This document shows positions 55,038 through 62,591 of a stretch of 64,000 bases of DNA, piece by piece. The translations under genes were made by a program, and so were the position numbers. Every line of letters begins with the position of its first letter. Positions within the stretch are counted from its first letter, which is position 1. The DNA lies in contig JACKDA010000001.1 in NCBI GenBank assembly GCA_020633775.1, positions 62,001 through 126,000 on the forward strand, read 5' to 3'. Below the pieces are notes generated by a model. It searched no databases and was not told where the DNA came from. It saw nothing but the letters and a program-made list of their open reading frames with translations. Origin of the DNA: Gemmatimonadales bacterium (GTDB lineage Bacteria; Gemmatimonadota; Gemmatimonadetes; Gemmatimonadales; GWC2-71-9).

Positions 55038-55478
55038 AACAAGTCCACCCCGTCCGGCGACAAGTCCGCGCTGTCCGACGACAAGTCCGTGACGTCCAAT
55101 TACAAGTCCGCGGCTTCCGGCGACAAGTCTGGGCCGTCCGATCACAAGTCCGCGCGGTCCGACCAGAAGTCCGCGCCGTCCGACCAGAAGTCCGCGCCGT
55201 CCGGCGACAAGTCCGCGCCGTCCGGCCAGAAGTCCGTGACGTCCGATCGCAAGTCCGCGCCGTCCGGTTGCAGGTCCACGCCGTCCGGTGACAAGTCCGC
55301 GCCGTCCGATGACAGGTCCGCGCCGTCCGACGACAGGTCCACGCCGTCCGACGACAAGTCCGCGCTGTCCGACGACAAGTCCGCGCTGTCCGACCACAAG
55401 TCCACGCCGTCCGGTTGCAGGTCCGCGCCGCCCGATGACAGGTCCGCGCCGTCCGACGACAACTCCGCGCCGTTCGAA
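55038..55478. repeat. Minisatellite: 21 tandem copies of a 21-bp unit
   Basis: Twenty-one uninterrupted units of 21 bp (consensus near GACAAGTCCGCGCCGTCCG plus two bases) run without spacers. Units differ by one to several substitutions, mostly transitions, and no indels are seen, so phase is kept for 441 bp. Because 21 is a multiple of three, each frame encodes a heptapeptide repeat (KSAPSDD on +, LVVGRRG or DGADLSS on -) and most frames stay open; coding cannot be concluded from openness. It lies in the gap between the propeller-like gene and the infC promoter. Confidence 0.93.
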
Positions 55479-55625
55479 AACCGGGCCGTCCGGGACAGCT
55501 CGCCCTCGGCGGGGGCGTCCTGCAACGGGGCCGGCCCATTGCCGTGGCGGGGATTCCGAGTGCCCGGCCGACATTGGTGCTCGACCAGGGCCTGGGGGCC
55601 AGGCCACTGCCGCCCCACCCGTCCC
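55479..55625. other. Intergenic DNA between repeat array and infC promoter
   Basis: No gene is supported. The sequence is GC-rich without an obvious hairpin-plus-T-tract or ribosome binding site. Frames left open here continue from the repeat array and run into infC in the wrong frame. Confidence 0.45.
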
Positions 55626-55654
55626 TTGACGTGGCCCCCTCCTTGCAGTACCTT
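55626..55654 (+). promoter_or_regulatory. Promoter of the infC-rpmI-rplT operon
   Basis: TTGACG (55626-55631) and TACCTT (55649-55654) are separated by exactly 17 bp. The -10 fits the TAnCTT type seen elsewhere in the window. Transcription should begin near 55661, leaving a leader of about 155 nt before infC. Confidence 0.6.
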
Positions 55655-55660
55655 GGGCTC

Positions 55661-55816
55661 GTTCAAGTGGCCGGGAGAGCCGGCCCACCCCAAGCCGCAG
55701 CACAGGCGACCGGGTCCAGGGAGCATAAGCATCCAGCCCTCCGGGGCTGCGGTGCGCCTCTTGGACACCCCGCCACCACTCGGCGGGGTGTTCTTTTTTG
55801 CTCAACGAAAGGACCG
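55661..55816 (+). promoter_or_regulatory. infC leader with terminator and alternative pairings (candidate attenuator)
   Basis: The leader contains CCGCAGC (55695-55701), which can pair with GCTGCGG (55746-55752). The latter overlaps a competing local hairpin CAGCCC-TCCG-GGGCTG (55734-55749). A perfect terminator follows and ends only about 17 nt before the infC start. A terminator placed between a promoter and the ribosomal-protein operon it serves suggests conditional read-through, as in L20/IF3 autoregulated leaders of other bacteria. No resemblance to a named leader family was recognised. Confidence 0.5.
55765..55800 (+). terminator. Strong intrinsic terminator in front of infC
   Basis: ACACCCCGCC (55765-55774) pairs perfectly with GGCGGGGTGT (55782-55791) across a 7-nt loop and is followed by TCTTTTTT. 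It is the most canonical terminator in the window. Confidence 0.9.
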
Positions 55817-56344
55817 ATTCCACTGTCCAGTCTCGATCGTGAACGGCGCGTCAGGGTCAACCGGCAGATTCGCATCTCGCCGGTTCGGGTGGTCACCGCG
55901 GATGGCGAGCAGCTCGGCGTCCTGCCGGTCGAGGAGGCGCTCGCCGCCGCCCAGGAACGGGGCCTCGACCTGGTCGAGGTCGCCCCGATGGCCCGCCCGC
56001 CGGTCGTCAAGATCATGGACTACGGGAAGTTCAAGTTCGAGGAGCAGAAGGCGGCCCGCGCCGCCAAGAAGAAGCAGCACGTGATCCACCTCAAGGAGGT
56101 GAAGTTCCGCCCCGGGGTGGCCGACCACGACTTCGAGTTCAAGACGCGGCACGCGCGCGAGTTCCTGGTCGAGGGCAACAAGGTGAAGGTCACGATGATG
56201 TTCCGCGGCCGGCAGATGGCCCACCCCGAGCTCGGCCGCGCCGTGCTCGACCGGGTCGCCACCCTGCTCGCCGACGTGGGGAAGGTCGAACAGGAGGCCA
56301 AGCAGGACGGCCGCAACATGATCATGGTGCTCGCGCCGAAGTGA
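55817..56344 (+). CDS. infC: Translation initiation factor IF-3 (non-ATG start)
   Basis: IF-3 keeps ribosomal subunits apart and checks start-codon pairing. The protein shows RVNRQIRISPVRVV, ALAAAQERGLDLVEVAP, PPVVKIMDYGKFKFEEQKAA, KEVKFRPGVADHDFEFKTR and VKVTMMFRGRQMAHPELG. Between the leader terminator and the conserved RVNRQIR there is no in-frame ATG, GTG or TTG. ATT 55817 gives 175 aa; CTG 55823, nine bases after AAGGA, is the other candidate. AUU starts on infC are classic autoregulation in other bacteria, because IF-3 rejects its own start codon. rpmI and rplT follow. Confidence 0.93.
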   Translation: MPLSSLDRERRVRVNRQIRISPVRVVTADGEQLGVLPVEEALAAAQERGLDLVEVAPMARPPVVKIMDYGKFKFEEQKAARAAKKKQHVIHLKEVKFRPGVADHDFEFKTRHAREFLVEGNKVKVTMMFRGRQMAHPELGRAVLDRVATLLADVGKVEQEAKQDGRNMIMVLAPK

Positions 56345-56380
56345 TGGCGAGCTGACGCAGGACCCTGGAGACGGAATCCG

Positions 56381-56575
56381 ATGCCGAAGATGAAGACGAA
56401 GCGGGCCGCCGCGAAGCGGTTCACGCTGACGGGAACGGGCAAGATCAAGCGCAACAAGGCGAACCTTCGCCACATCCTGACCAAGAAGGACCAGGCCAGG
56501 AAGAACAAGCTGGGGAAGTCCGCGCTCGTGAGCTCGGCCGATTTCCGGCGGACCATCAAGCTGCTCCAGGGCTGA
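56381..56575 (+). CDS. rpmI: 50S ribosomal protein L35
   Basis: This 64-aa basic protein begins MPKMKTKRAAAKRFTLTGTG and continues KIKRNKANLRHILTKK, the L35 family signature. It lies between infC and rplT, the near-universal order. GGAGACGGAAT before ATG provides a moderate ribosome binding site. Confidence 0.98.
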   Translation: MPKMKTKRAAAKRFTLTGTGKIKRNKANLRHILTKKDQARKNKLGKSALVSSADFRRTIKLLQG

Positions 56576-56585
56576 GGAGACTCCC

Positions 56586-56939
56586 ATGGCTCGCGTGAAG
56601 AGCGGCGTGGCGCACCACGCCCGCAAGAAGAAGATCATGGCCGCCGCCAAGGGCGGCGTCGGCGCCCGCAGCAAGCTGTACAAGGCCGCCAAGGAGAACG
56701 TCGAGCGCGGCATGGCGTACGCCTACCGCGACCGCCGCAAGAAGAAGGGCGACTTCCGCCGCCTGTGGATCACCCGCATCGGCGCCGCCGCGCGGATGCA
56801 CGAGATCTCGTACTCGCGGATGATGGCCGGCCTGAAGGCCGCCGGGGTCGAGATCAACCGGAAGGTGCTCGCCGACCTCGCGGTGCGCGACGCCGACGCG
56901 TTCGCGAAGCTGGCGGAGGTCGCGAAGGCGCACCAGTAG
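56586..56939 (+). CDS. rplT: 50S ribosomal protein L20
   Basis: L20 is an early 23S rRNA-binding assembly protein and, in several phyla, represses its own operon by binding the leader or an internal mRNA site. The 117-aa protein has RVKSGVAHHARKKKIM, FRRLWITRIGAAARMH and SRMMAGLKAAGVEINRKVLA. GAGGAG precedes ATG 56586. It is the best candidate ligand for the infC leader described above (inference). Confidence 0.98.
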   Translation: MARVKSGVAHHARKKKIMAAAKGGVGARSKLYKAAKENVERGMAYAYRDRRKKKGDFRRLWITRIGAAARMHEISYSRMMAGLKAAGVEINRKVLADLAVRDADAFAKLAEVAKAHQ

Positions 56940-56943
56940 CGCC

Positions 56944-58002
56944 GTGAGCGATCCCCTCGACCTGGCCGGCCTCCGCGCGCGTCTCGCCGCGGTCGCCGGC
57001 CTCGACGCCGCCGCCCTCGACGCCGAGGAGATCGGCGTCCTCGGCCGCAAGCAGGGGGCCCTGACCGCCCGCCTCAAGGCGCTGCCCTCCCTCCCGGTGG
57101 AGCAGCGACGCGAGGCGGGCGCGTCGCTCAATGCCCTCAAGCTCGAGTTCGAGGCGGCCTTCGCCGAGCGGCGCACCGCCCTCGCCGGCGCCTCGCGCGC
57201 CGCGGCCCGCGACGCCGTCGACCCGACCATGCCGCCCCGGCGCGACTGGGTCGGCTCCCGCCACCCCGTGACCGAGGTGACCGCCGAGATCGTCGAGATC
57301 TTCCGCGGCCTCGGCTTCAGCGTCGCCCTCGGTCCCGAGGTCGAGGACGAGGAACTCAACTTCCTCGCCCTCAACTTCCCGCCCGATCACCCGGCGATGG
57401 ACATGCACGACACGCTCTACCTCGACCCCGAGGGGAGCGCCCCCGGCGCCGGCGGTCGGCTGCTGCTCCGGACCCACACCTCGCCGGTGCAGATCCGCGT
57501 CATGCGCGAGGGGCCGCCACCGTATCGCGTCGTGATCCCCGGCACGGTGTATCGCAACGACGCCTTCGACCCGTCGCATGCCCCGGCCTTCGCGCAGATC
57601 GAGGGACTCGCCATCGATCGCGGCATCACCTTCGTCGACCTCAAGGCGACGCTCACGCACTTCGCCGAGCGCTTCCTCGGCCCCGACACGCGGGTCCGCT
57701 TCCGGCCGTCGTTCTTCCCGTTCACCGAGCCGTCGGCCGAGATGGATGTCGGCTGCCTCCTCTGCGGCGGCAGTGGCTGCGGCGCATGCAAGGGGACCGG
57801 CTGGATGGAGATCCTCGGCTGCGGGATGGTGCACGAACAGGTGCTCCGCAACGTCGATCTCGACCCCGAGGAGTGGACCGGCTGGGCGTTCGGCATGGGC
57901 CCGCAGCGGATCGCGATGCTGCGCTACGGCCTGCCGGACATCCGGCTGCTCTACGGCGGCGACATGCGCTTCCTCTCGCAGTTCGGGGGGCTCGCCGGAT
58001 GA
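56944..58002 (+). CDS. pheS: Phenylalanine--tRNA ligase alpha subunit
   Basis: The 352-aa catalytic subunit has an N-terminal coiled coil (LAGLRARLAAVAGLDA...), class II motif 1 around RHPVTEVTAEIVEIF, motif 2 RVVIPGTVYRNDAFDPSHAP with FAQIEGLAID, and motif 3 GWAFGMGPQRIAMLRYGL. A zinc-knuckle-like insert, GCLLCGGSGCGACKGTG, lies near residue 265. GTG 56944 is four bases after the rplT stop. It overlaps pheT by 4 nt. Confidence 0.97.
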   Translation: MSDPLDLAGLRARLAAVAGLDAAALDAEEIGVLGRKQGALTARLKALPSLPVEQRREAGASLNALKLEFEAAFAERRTALAGASRAAARDAVDPTMPPRRDWVGSRHPVTEVTAEIVEIFRGLGFSVALGPEVEDEELNFLALNFPPDHPAMDMHDTLYLDPEGSAPGAGGRLLLRTHTSPVQIRVMREGPPPYRVVIPGTVYRNDAFDPSHAPAFAQIEGLAIDRGITFVDLKATLTHFAERFLGPDTRVRFRPSFFPFTEPSAEMDVGCLLCGGSGCGACKGTGWMEILGCGMVHEQVLRNVDLDPEEWTGWAFGMGPQRIAMLRYGLPDIRLLYGGDMRFLSQFGGLAG

Positions 58003-60371
58003 ATGTCTCCCGCCGCTGGCTCGAGGGGTTCCTGCGCCAGTCGATCGATCCGACCGATGCCGCCGCGAAGCTCGGCATGCTCGGTGCCCCGGTCGATGCC
58101 ATCGAGCCGATCGGCGCCGAGCTCGGGGCGTTCGTGGTCGGGCTCGTCACCGAGGTGCGACCGCACCCGGGGGCCGACAAGCTGCGCGTGACGACGGTCG
58201 ATGATGGCAGCGGCACGACCTTCCAGGTCGTCTGTGGCGCACCCAACGTGACCGCCGGCGTCAAGTATCCGTTCGCGCGCCTCGGCACCACGATGCCGAA
58301 CGGGATGCTGATCGAGCGGCGCAAGCTGCGCGGCGAGGTGAGCGAGGGGATGCTCTGCTCGGCGCGCGAGCTCGGCCTCGGCGAGGACCACGACGGGATT
58401 CTCGCCCTCGACACCGATGCGGCGCCGGGCACCTCGCTCCTCGACGTGCTGCAGCGCGGCGACGACCGGCTGGTGGTCGATGTCACCCCGAACCGGCCCG
58501 ACCTGTTCGGCCACAAGGGGGTCGCGCGCGAACTCGCGATCGCCTACGGCGTCCCGTTCCGGCTTCCCGAACTCCCGGGCATCCCCGATCTCGACCTCGC
58601 CACACCCGCCCGCCACGGCGACGAGGCGACCGTCGGCGGCGTCCGCCTCGCGATCAGCGATCGCGGCTGCGGCCGCTTCCTCGGCGCGGTGATCCGCGGC
58701 GTGCGCGTGGGGCCGTCGCCCGACTGGCTCGTCGAGCGGCTCGCCGCGGTCGGCGCGCGCAGCATCAACAACGTGGTCGACGCGACCAACTACATGATGC
58801 TCGAGCTGAACCAGCCGATGCACGCGTACGACGCCGCGACGCTGCACGGACCCGCGGTGATCGTGCGCGCGGCCCGCGCGGGCGAGTCGCTCGTCACGCT
58901 CGACGGCGTGACGCGCACGCTCGCGGAGGGCACCCTCGTCATCGCCGACGCCGACCGGGTGATCGGGATCGCCGGCGTGATGGGGGGCGCGGACACCGAG
59001 GTGAGCGACGCGACGCGCGACGTCTTCCTCGAGTGCGCCTGGTTCGAGCCGGGGCGCGTCCGTGCCGGACGGCGCGGCGTGAACCTGAGCACCGACGCCT
59101 CGCAGCGCTTCGAGCGCGGCACCGATCGGTGGGGCGCCATGGATGCGTTCCGTCGGGCGGTGCGCCTGCTCGTCGGCGTCGCCGGTGGCACCGTCGAGGG
59201 ACCGACCGTCGACTGCGTCCCCGAGGTGCGGCACCCGCCACGGATCTTCCTCCGCCCGGCGCGGGTCGCCCAGGTCCTCGGCATCGAGCTGCCGTGGTCC
59301 GAGATCGAGCGCTGCCTCGTCGCGATCGGCGCGACGGTGGTGAGCAAGCCCGAGGACAACCGGATCGCGGTCGACGTCCCCGGCTGGCGCCCCGACCTGG
59401 TCGCCGAGATCGACCTGGTCGAGGAGATCGCGCGGGTCCACGGCTACGACAGCATCCCTGTGGACCTCCGCCCGTTCCGCCCCGGGCGTCGGCGCGACGA
59501 CCCGGCCTGGACCCTCGCGACCACCCTCCGGACCGGCCTCGCGTCGCTGGGGCTCTCGGAGGTGCAGACCCTCCCGATGGTCCGCGTGGCGAGCGAGGCC
59601 GCCCCACGGATCCTCAACCCGCTCTCGGCCGATCACGGCCGCCTCCGGGATGCCCTCATCCCCGGCCTGGTGCCCCAGGTCGAGGCGAACTGGGCCGCCC
59701 AGACCCGCGACATCCGGCTCTTCGAGGTGGGGACGGTCTTCGCCCGAACCGGGGCGGGGGAGCGGCCGCGGGAGCAGCTGGCCGCCGCGTTCGTCGTGAG
59801 CGGGGCCCGGCACCCGGGGCACTGGAGTGGCCCGGAGCCGACCGATTGGGACCGCTGGGACGCGGCCTGGCTCTTCGAGCGGCTGGTCGCGCTGGCGCAT
59901 CCCGCAGCCCGCGTCCAAGTTGCAGAGGATGGCTGGGTGGCCGTGGCGGCCGATGGCACTCCCATTGGGCAGTGCCGTGCCGTCGAGGCCGACTCCCCGC
60001 CGTGGGCCGGCGAGGTCTGGGCCGCCGAACTGATCTGCTCGGCCGAACCGGTCGCCCCGGCCCCGTATCGGCCCCTCCCGCTGCACCCGGCGGTCGCGCG
60101 CGACCTGGCCCTGCTGCTGGCCGCCGACCGTCGGGCGGGCGAGGTCGCCGACTTCATCCGCCAGCGGGGGGAGCGTGCGGGGCTGGAGTCGGTGGAGCCG
60201 GTCGACGAGTTCCGCGGCGCGGGGCTGCCCACCGGCAAGCGAAGCGTGGCGTTCCGTCTGGTGTTCCGGGCTTCCGACCGGACCCTGACCGACGCCGAGG
60301 TCGACCAGGCCGTCCAGCGCCTGGTCCGGATGCTGGAGCGGGAACTTGACGTCACCCTACGCACGGCCTGA
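57999..60371 (+). CDS. pheT: Phenylalanine--tRNA ligase beta subunit
   Basis: The 790-aa editing subunit has the EMAP-like tRNA-binding domain (VVGLVTEVRPHPGADKLRVT, CGAPNVTAGVKYPFA), the B3/B4 editing domain (SINNVVDATNYMMLELNQP), the B5 domain with EIDLVEEIARVHGYDSIP, and the C-terminal anticodon-binding fold ending in VDQAVQRLVRMLEREL. This is standard length and order. ATG 57999 overlaps pheS (ATGA). Confidence 0.97.
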   Translation: MNVSRRWLEGFLRQSIDPTDAAAKLGMLGAPVDAIEPIGAELGAFVVGLVTEVRPHPGADKLRVTTVDDGSGTTFQVVCGAPNVTAGVKYPFARLGTTMPNGMLIERRKLRGEVSEGMLCSARELGLGEDHDGILALDTDAAPGTSLLDVLQRGDDRLVVDVTPNRPDLFGHKGVARELAIAYGVPFRLPELPGIPDLDLATPARHGDEATVGGVRLAISDRGCGRFLGAVIRGVRVGPSPDWLVERLAAVGARSINNVVDATNYMMLELNQPMHAYDAATLHGPAVIVRAARAGESLVTLDGVTRTLAEGTLVIADADRVIGIAGVMGGADTEVSDATRDVFLECAWFEPGRVRAGRRGVNLSTDASQRFERGTDRWGAMDAFRRAVRLLVGVAGGTVEGPTVDCVPEVRHPPRIFLRPARVAQVLGIELPWSEIERCLVAIGATVVSKPEDNRIAVDVPGWRPDLVAEIDLVEEIARVHGYDSIPVDLRPFRPGRRRDDPAWTLATTLRTGLASLGLSEVQTLPMVRVASEAAPRILNPLSADHGRLRDALIPGLVPQVEANWAAQTRDIRLFEVGTVFARTGAGERPREQLAAAFVVSGARHPGHWSGPEPTDWDRWDAAWLFERLVALAHPAARVQVAEDGWVAVAADGTPIGQCRAVEADSPPWAGEVWAAELICSAEPVAPAPYRPLPLHPAVARDLALLLAADRRAGEVADFIRQRGERAGLESVEPVDEFRGAGLPTGKRSVAFRLVFRASDRTLTDAEVDQAVQRLVRMLERELDVTLRTA

Positions 60372-60657
60372 TCTCCCGGTCCTCGCCGAGCTCGAGAAGG
60401 TGCTCTCGCACCTGACCGAGGAACTCGGCGGGTGGCGGCGGCGCTGCCTCAAGGCGGAGGCCGAGTTGCAGGCGGTGAAGGGGCAGCAGGGGATGGTGCC
60501 CGGCGACGAGCTGGTCCGGCTGCGCGCCCGCCTGCTTGACCTCGAGCGCGAGAACCTCGACCTCTCGACCCGGGTCGACCGGGCGCGCGAGATGGTGCAG
60601 CGGCTCCAGGAACGGATCGCCTTCGTCGAGCACGATGCCACCGAGGGGGCGGCATGA
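60346..60657 (+). CDS. Short coiled-coil protein next to zapA (possibly ZapB-like)
   Basis: This protein of about 103 aa is almost entirely coiled coil (LAELEKVLSHLTEELGGWRR, then LRARLLDLERENLDLSTRVD and QRLQERIAF). I do not recognise the family. Its length, coiled-coil nature and ATGA overlap with zapA suggest a divisome partner of ZapA, analogous to ZapB, but this is inference. The start is uncertain: TTG 60346 overlaps pheT by 26 nt and keeps a natural N-terminus; GTG 60400 would shorten it to 85 aa. Confidence 0.68.
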   Translation: MTSPYARPDLPVLAELEKVLSHLTEELGGWRRRCLKAEAELQAVKGQQGMVPGDELVRLRARLLDLERENLDLSTRVDRAREMVQRLQERIAFVEHDATEGAA

Positions 60658-60965
60658 GCGCCAAGCAGTCGGTCCGCGTGGTCGTGGGGGGCGAGGAGCT
60701 GGTGGTTCGTTCCGAGCTGCCGCCGGAGTACACCCGCGAGGTGGCGGCCCACTACGACGATGCCCTCCGGAGCATCCGCGCGATGATGCCGGCGCTGGAG
60801 GCGCACAAGGCCGCGATCCTTGCCGGGCTCGCGGTCACCGATGAACTCTTCCGTGCCCGCCGCACCGATGCCGAGGTCGCCGGGCGCCTGCAGACCCTCA
60901 CGGCAGAACTCGTGCGCCTGCTGCCGCCCGCCAAGCGTGGGGCGCGGGGCGCGTCACCGGACTAG
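60654..60965 (+). CDS. zapA: Cell division protein ZapA
   Basis: ZapA cross-links FtsZ protofilaments. The 103-aa protein has an N-terminal globular head (VRVVVGGEELVVRSELPPEY) and a C-terminal coiled coil. The conserved YTREVAAHYDDALRSI corresponds to the ZapA Y-x3-A-x-Y/L-D-x2 region, and LAGLAVTDELFRARR follows. The pheT-(zapB-like)-zapA-rny order is found in many bacteria. ATG overlaps the previous stop. Confidence 0.87.
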   Translation: MSAKQSVRVVVGGEELVVRSELPPEYTREVAAHYDDALRSIRAMMPALEAHKAAILAGLAVTDELFRARRTDAEVAGRLQTLTAELVRLLPPAKRGARGASPD

Positions 60966-60974
60966 ACCACTGCT

Positions 60975-60992
60975 CGGCGGGCATGCCCGCCG
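60975..60992 (+). terminator. Weak hairpin between zapA and rny
   Basis: CGGCGGG-CATG-CCCGCCG is a perfect 7-bp stem followed by GTTTGGG, too short a T-run for an efficient terminator. It may mark a partial transcript end or an mRNA processing point. Confidence 0.4.
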
Positions 60993-61010
60993 GTTTGGGA
61001 TCATAGAGTG

Positions 61011-62591
61011 ATGGACCTCCACCCCGGCCTGACCGCCGCTGTCGGGGCGTTGCTCGGCACCCTGCTGGGCGTCGTCCTCTGGAACGCCGTCCTGTCGCGA
61101 CGCAAGCGCTCGCTGCAGGCCCTCACCGACCAGGCCCGCGCGGCCGCCGAGAGCATCCGCACCACCGCCGAGCACGAGGCGGTCGGGTTGCGGGATCGTC
61201 AGCTCGCCGAGGCGCGCGAGGAGGCGGCCGCCCTCCGCGACGAGGTGCGGCGCGAGGTCACCATTCGCCGCACCGAGGCCGAGAAGCTCGAGGCCCGCCT
61301 CGCCGACCGCGAGGAGCGGCTGACCGAGCGCGAGCAGCGGCTCCTCCAGGACGAACGGGCGTTCGCGGAGCGGCGCGAGCGGGTCGATGAGCGCGCCCAG
61401 CTGCTCGCCACCCGCGAGGCCGAGCTGCTGCGCCACTCCGAGGCGCTCGAGCGACGGATGGAGGAGGTCGCCGGGCTCACCCGCGAGGAGGCGGCGCAGC
61501 GGGTGCGTCAGGAGGTCGAGGACACCGCCCGGGCGGAGAGTGCCGCCCGCGCGCGCCAGGTGCGCGACCAGGCCGAACGCGAGGCGGAGCGCGAGGCGCG
61601 GCGGATCATCGCGATCGCGACGCAACGCCTCGCCGCGGAGGTCACCGCCGAGACGACGGTGTCGGTCGTCGCCCTGCCCAACGACGAGATGAAGGGGCGG
61701 ATCATCGGGCGCGAGGGGCGCAACATCCGCGCATTCGAGCTCGCCACCGGGGTCGACGTGATCATCGACGACACCCCCGACACCGTCGCCGTCTCCTGCT
61801 TCGACCCGGTCCGCCGCGAGGTCGCCCGCCGCGCGCTCGAGGCGCTGGTCACCGACGGCCGGATCCATCCCGGGCGGATCGAGGAGGTCGTCACCAAGGT
61901 GCAGGCCGAGCTGGAGGGCCAGCTCGTCGAGCTGGGCGAGAAGGCCGCCTACGACCTCGAGGTGCACGGGCTCCACCCGGAGCTCCTCAAGTTGATCGGC
62001 CGGATGCGCTACCGGACCTCCTACGGGCAGAACCTCTACGATCACTCGCGCGAGGTCGCCTGGCTCGCCGGGATGATGGCGGCCGAACTCCACGGCGATG
62101 TCCAGCTCGCCCGCCGCGGCGGGCTGCTGCACGACATCGGCAAGGTCCTCACCCACGAGCACGAGGGGACCCACGTGCAGCTCGGCGTCGAGGTGTCGCG
62201 CCGCTACGGCGAGAAGCCGCCCGTGTTGAACGCGATCGAGGCGCACCACGATGACGTGCCGCACGGCAGTACCGAGTCGGTGCTGGTGCAGGCCGCCGAT
62301 GCGATCAGCGGCGCGCGACCGGGGGCGCGGCGCGAGGCGTTCGACAGCTACATGAAGCGGCTGGTCCGCCTCGAGGCGATCGCCGGCGAGTTCACCGGCG
62401 TGGAGAAGACCACGGTGATCCAGGCCGGTCGCGAGGTCCGCGTCATCGTCAAGCCCGAGGCGGTCGATGACGCCGGCGCGCGCGACCTCTCCGAGGCGAT
62501 CGCCCGCCGGATCGAATCCGAACTGCAGTACCCGGGACAGATCCGGGTGACCGTCATCCGCGAGACCCGCGCAACGGAGGTGGCCCGATGA
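61011..62591 (+). CDS. rny: Ribonuclease Y
   Basis: RNase Y is a membrane-anchored endoribonuclease that initiates mRNA decay. The 526-aa protein has one N-terminal membrane helix (about 8-26), a long charged coiled coil (30-200), and the KH domain with LPNDEMKGRIIGREGRNIRA (about 220). The HD domain follows, with the metal-binding HD of GLLHDIGKVLTHEHEG (about 370) and IEAHHDDVPHGS. GTG 61008 one codon upstream is an alternative start. This enzyme replaces RNase E in many phyla, which is informative about the organism. Confidence 0.96.
   Translation: MDLHPGLTAAVGALLGTLLGVVLWNAVLSRRKRSLQALTDQARAAAESIRTTAEHEAVGLRDRQLAEAREEAAALRDEVRREVTIRRTEAEKLEARLADREERLTEREQRLLQDERAFAERRERVDERAQLLATREAELLRHSEALERRMEEVAGLTREEAAQRVRQEVEDTARAESAARARQVRDQAEREAEREARRIIAIATQRLAAEVTAETTVSVVALPNDEMKGRIIGREGRNIRAFELATGVDVIIDDTPDTVAVSCFDPVRREVARRALEALVTDGRIHPGRIEEVVTKVQAELEGQLVELGEKAAYDLEVHGLHPELLKLIGRMRYRTSYGQNLYDHSREVAWLAGMMAAELHGDVQLARRGGLLHDIGKVLTHEHEGTHVQLGVEVSRRYGEKPPVLNAIEAHHDDVPHGSTESVLVQAADAISGARPGARREAFDSYMKRLVRLEAIAGEFTGVEKTTVIQAGREVRVIVKPEAVDDAGARDLSEAIARRIESELQYPGQIRVTVIRETRATEVAR

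Noticed and set aside
55038..55478. CRISPR array
   Set aside because: The 21-bp units abut directly with no unique spacers, and no cas genes are nearby.
54030..55823. A 597-codon minus-strand frame with LVVGRRG heptapeptide repeats
   Set aside because: It owes its openness to the 21-bp array, runs antisense through the propeller-like gene and over the infC terminator, and lacks a ribosome binding site and domain similarity.
54960..56084. A 374-codon + strand frame with KSAPSDD heptapeptide repeats
   Set aside because: It extends out of frame into infC and through the leader promoter and terminator; substitutions among units change amino acids freely in this frame, giving no sign of coding constraint.
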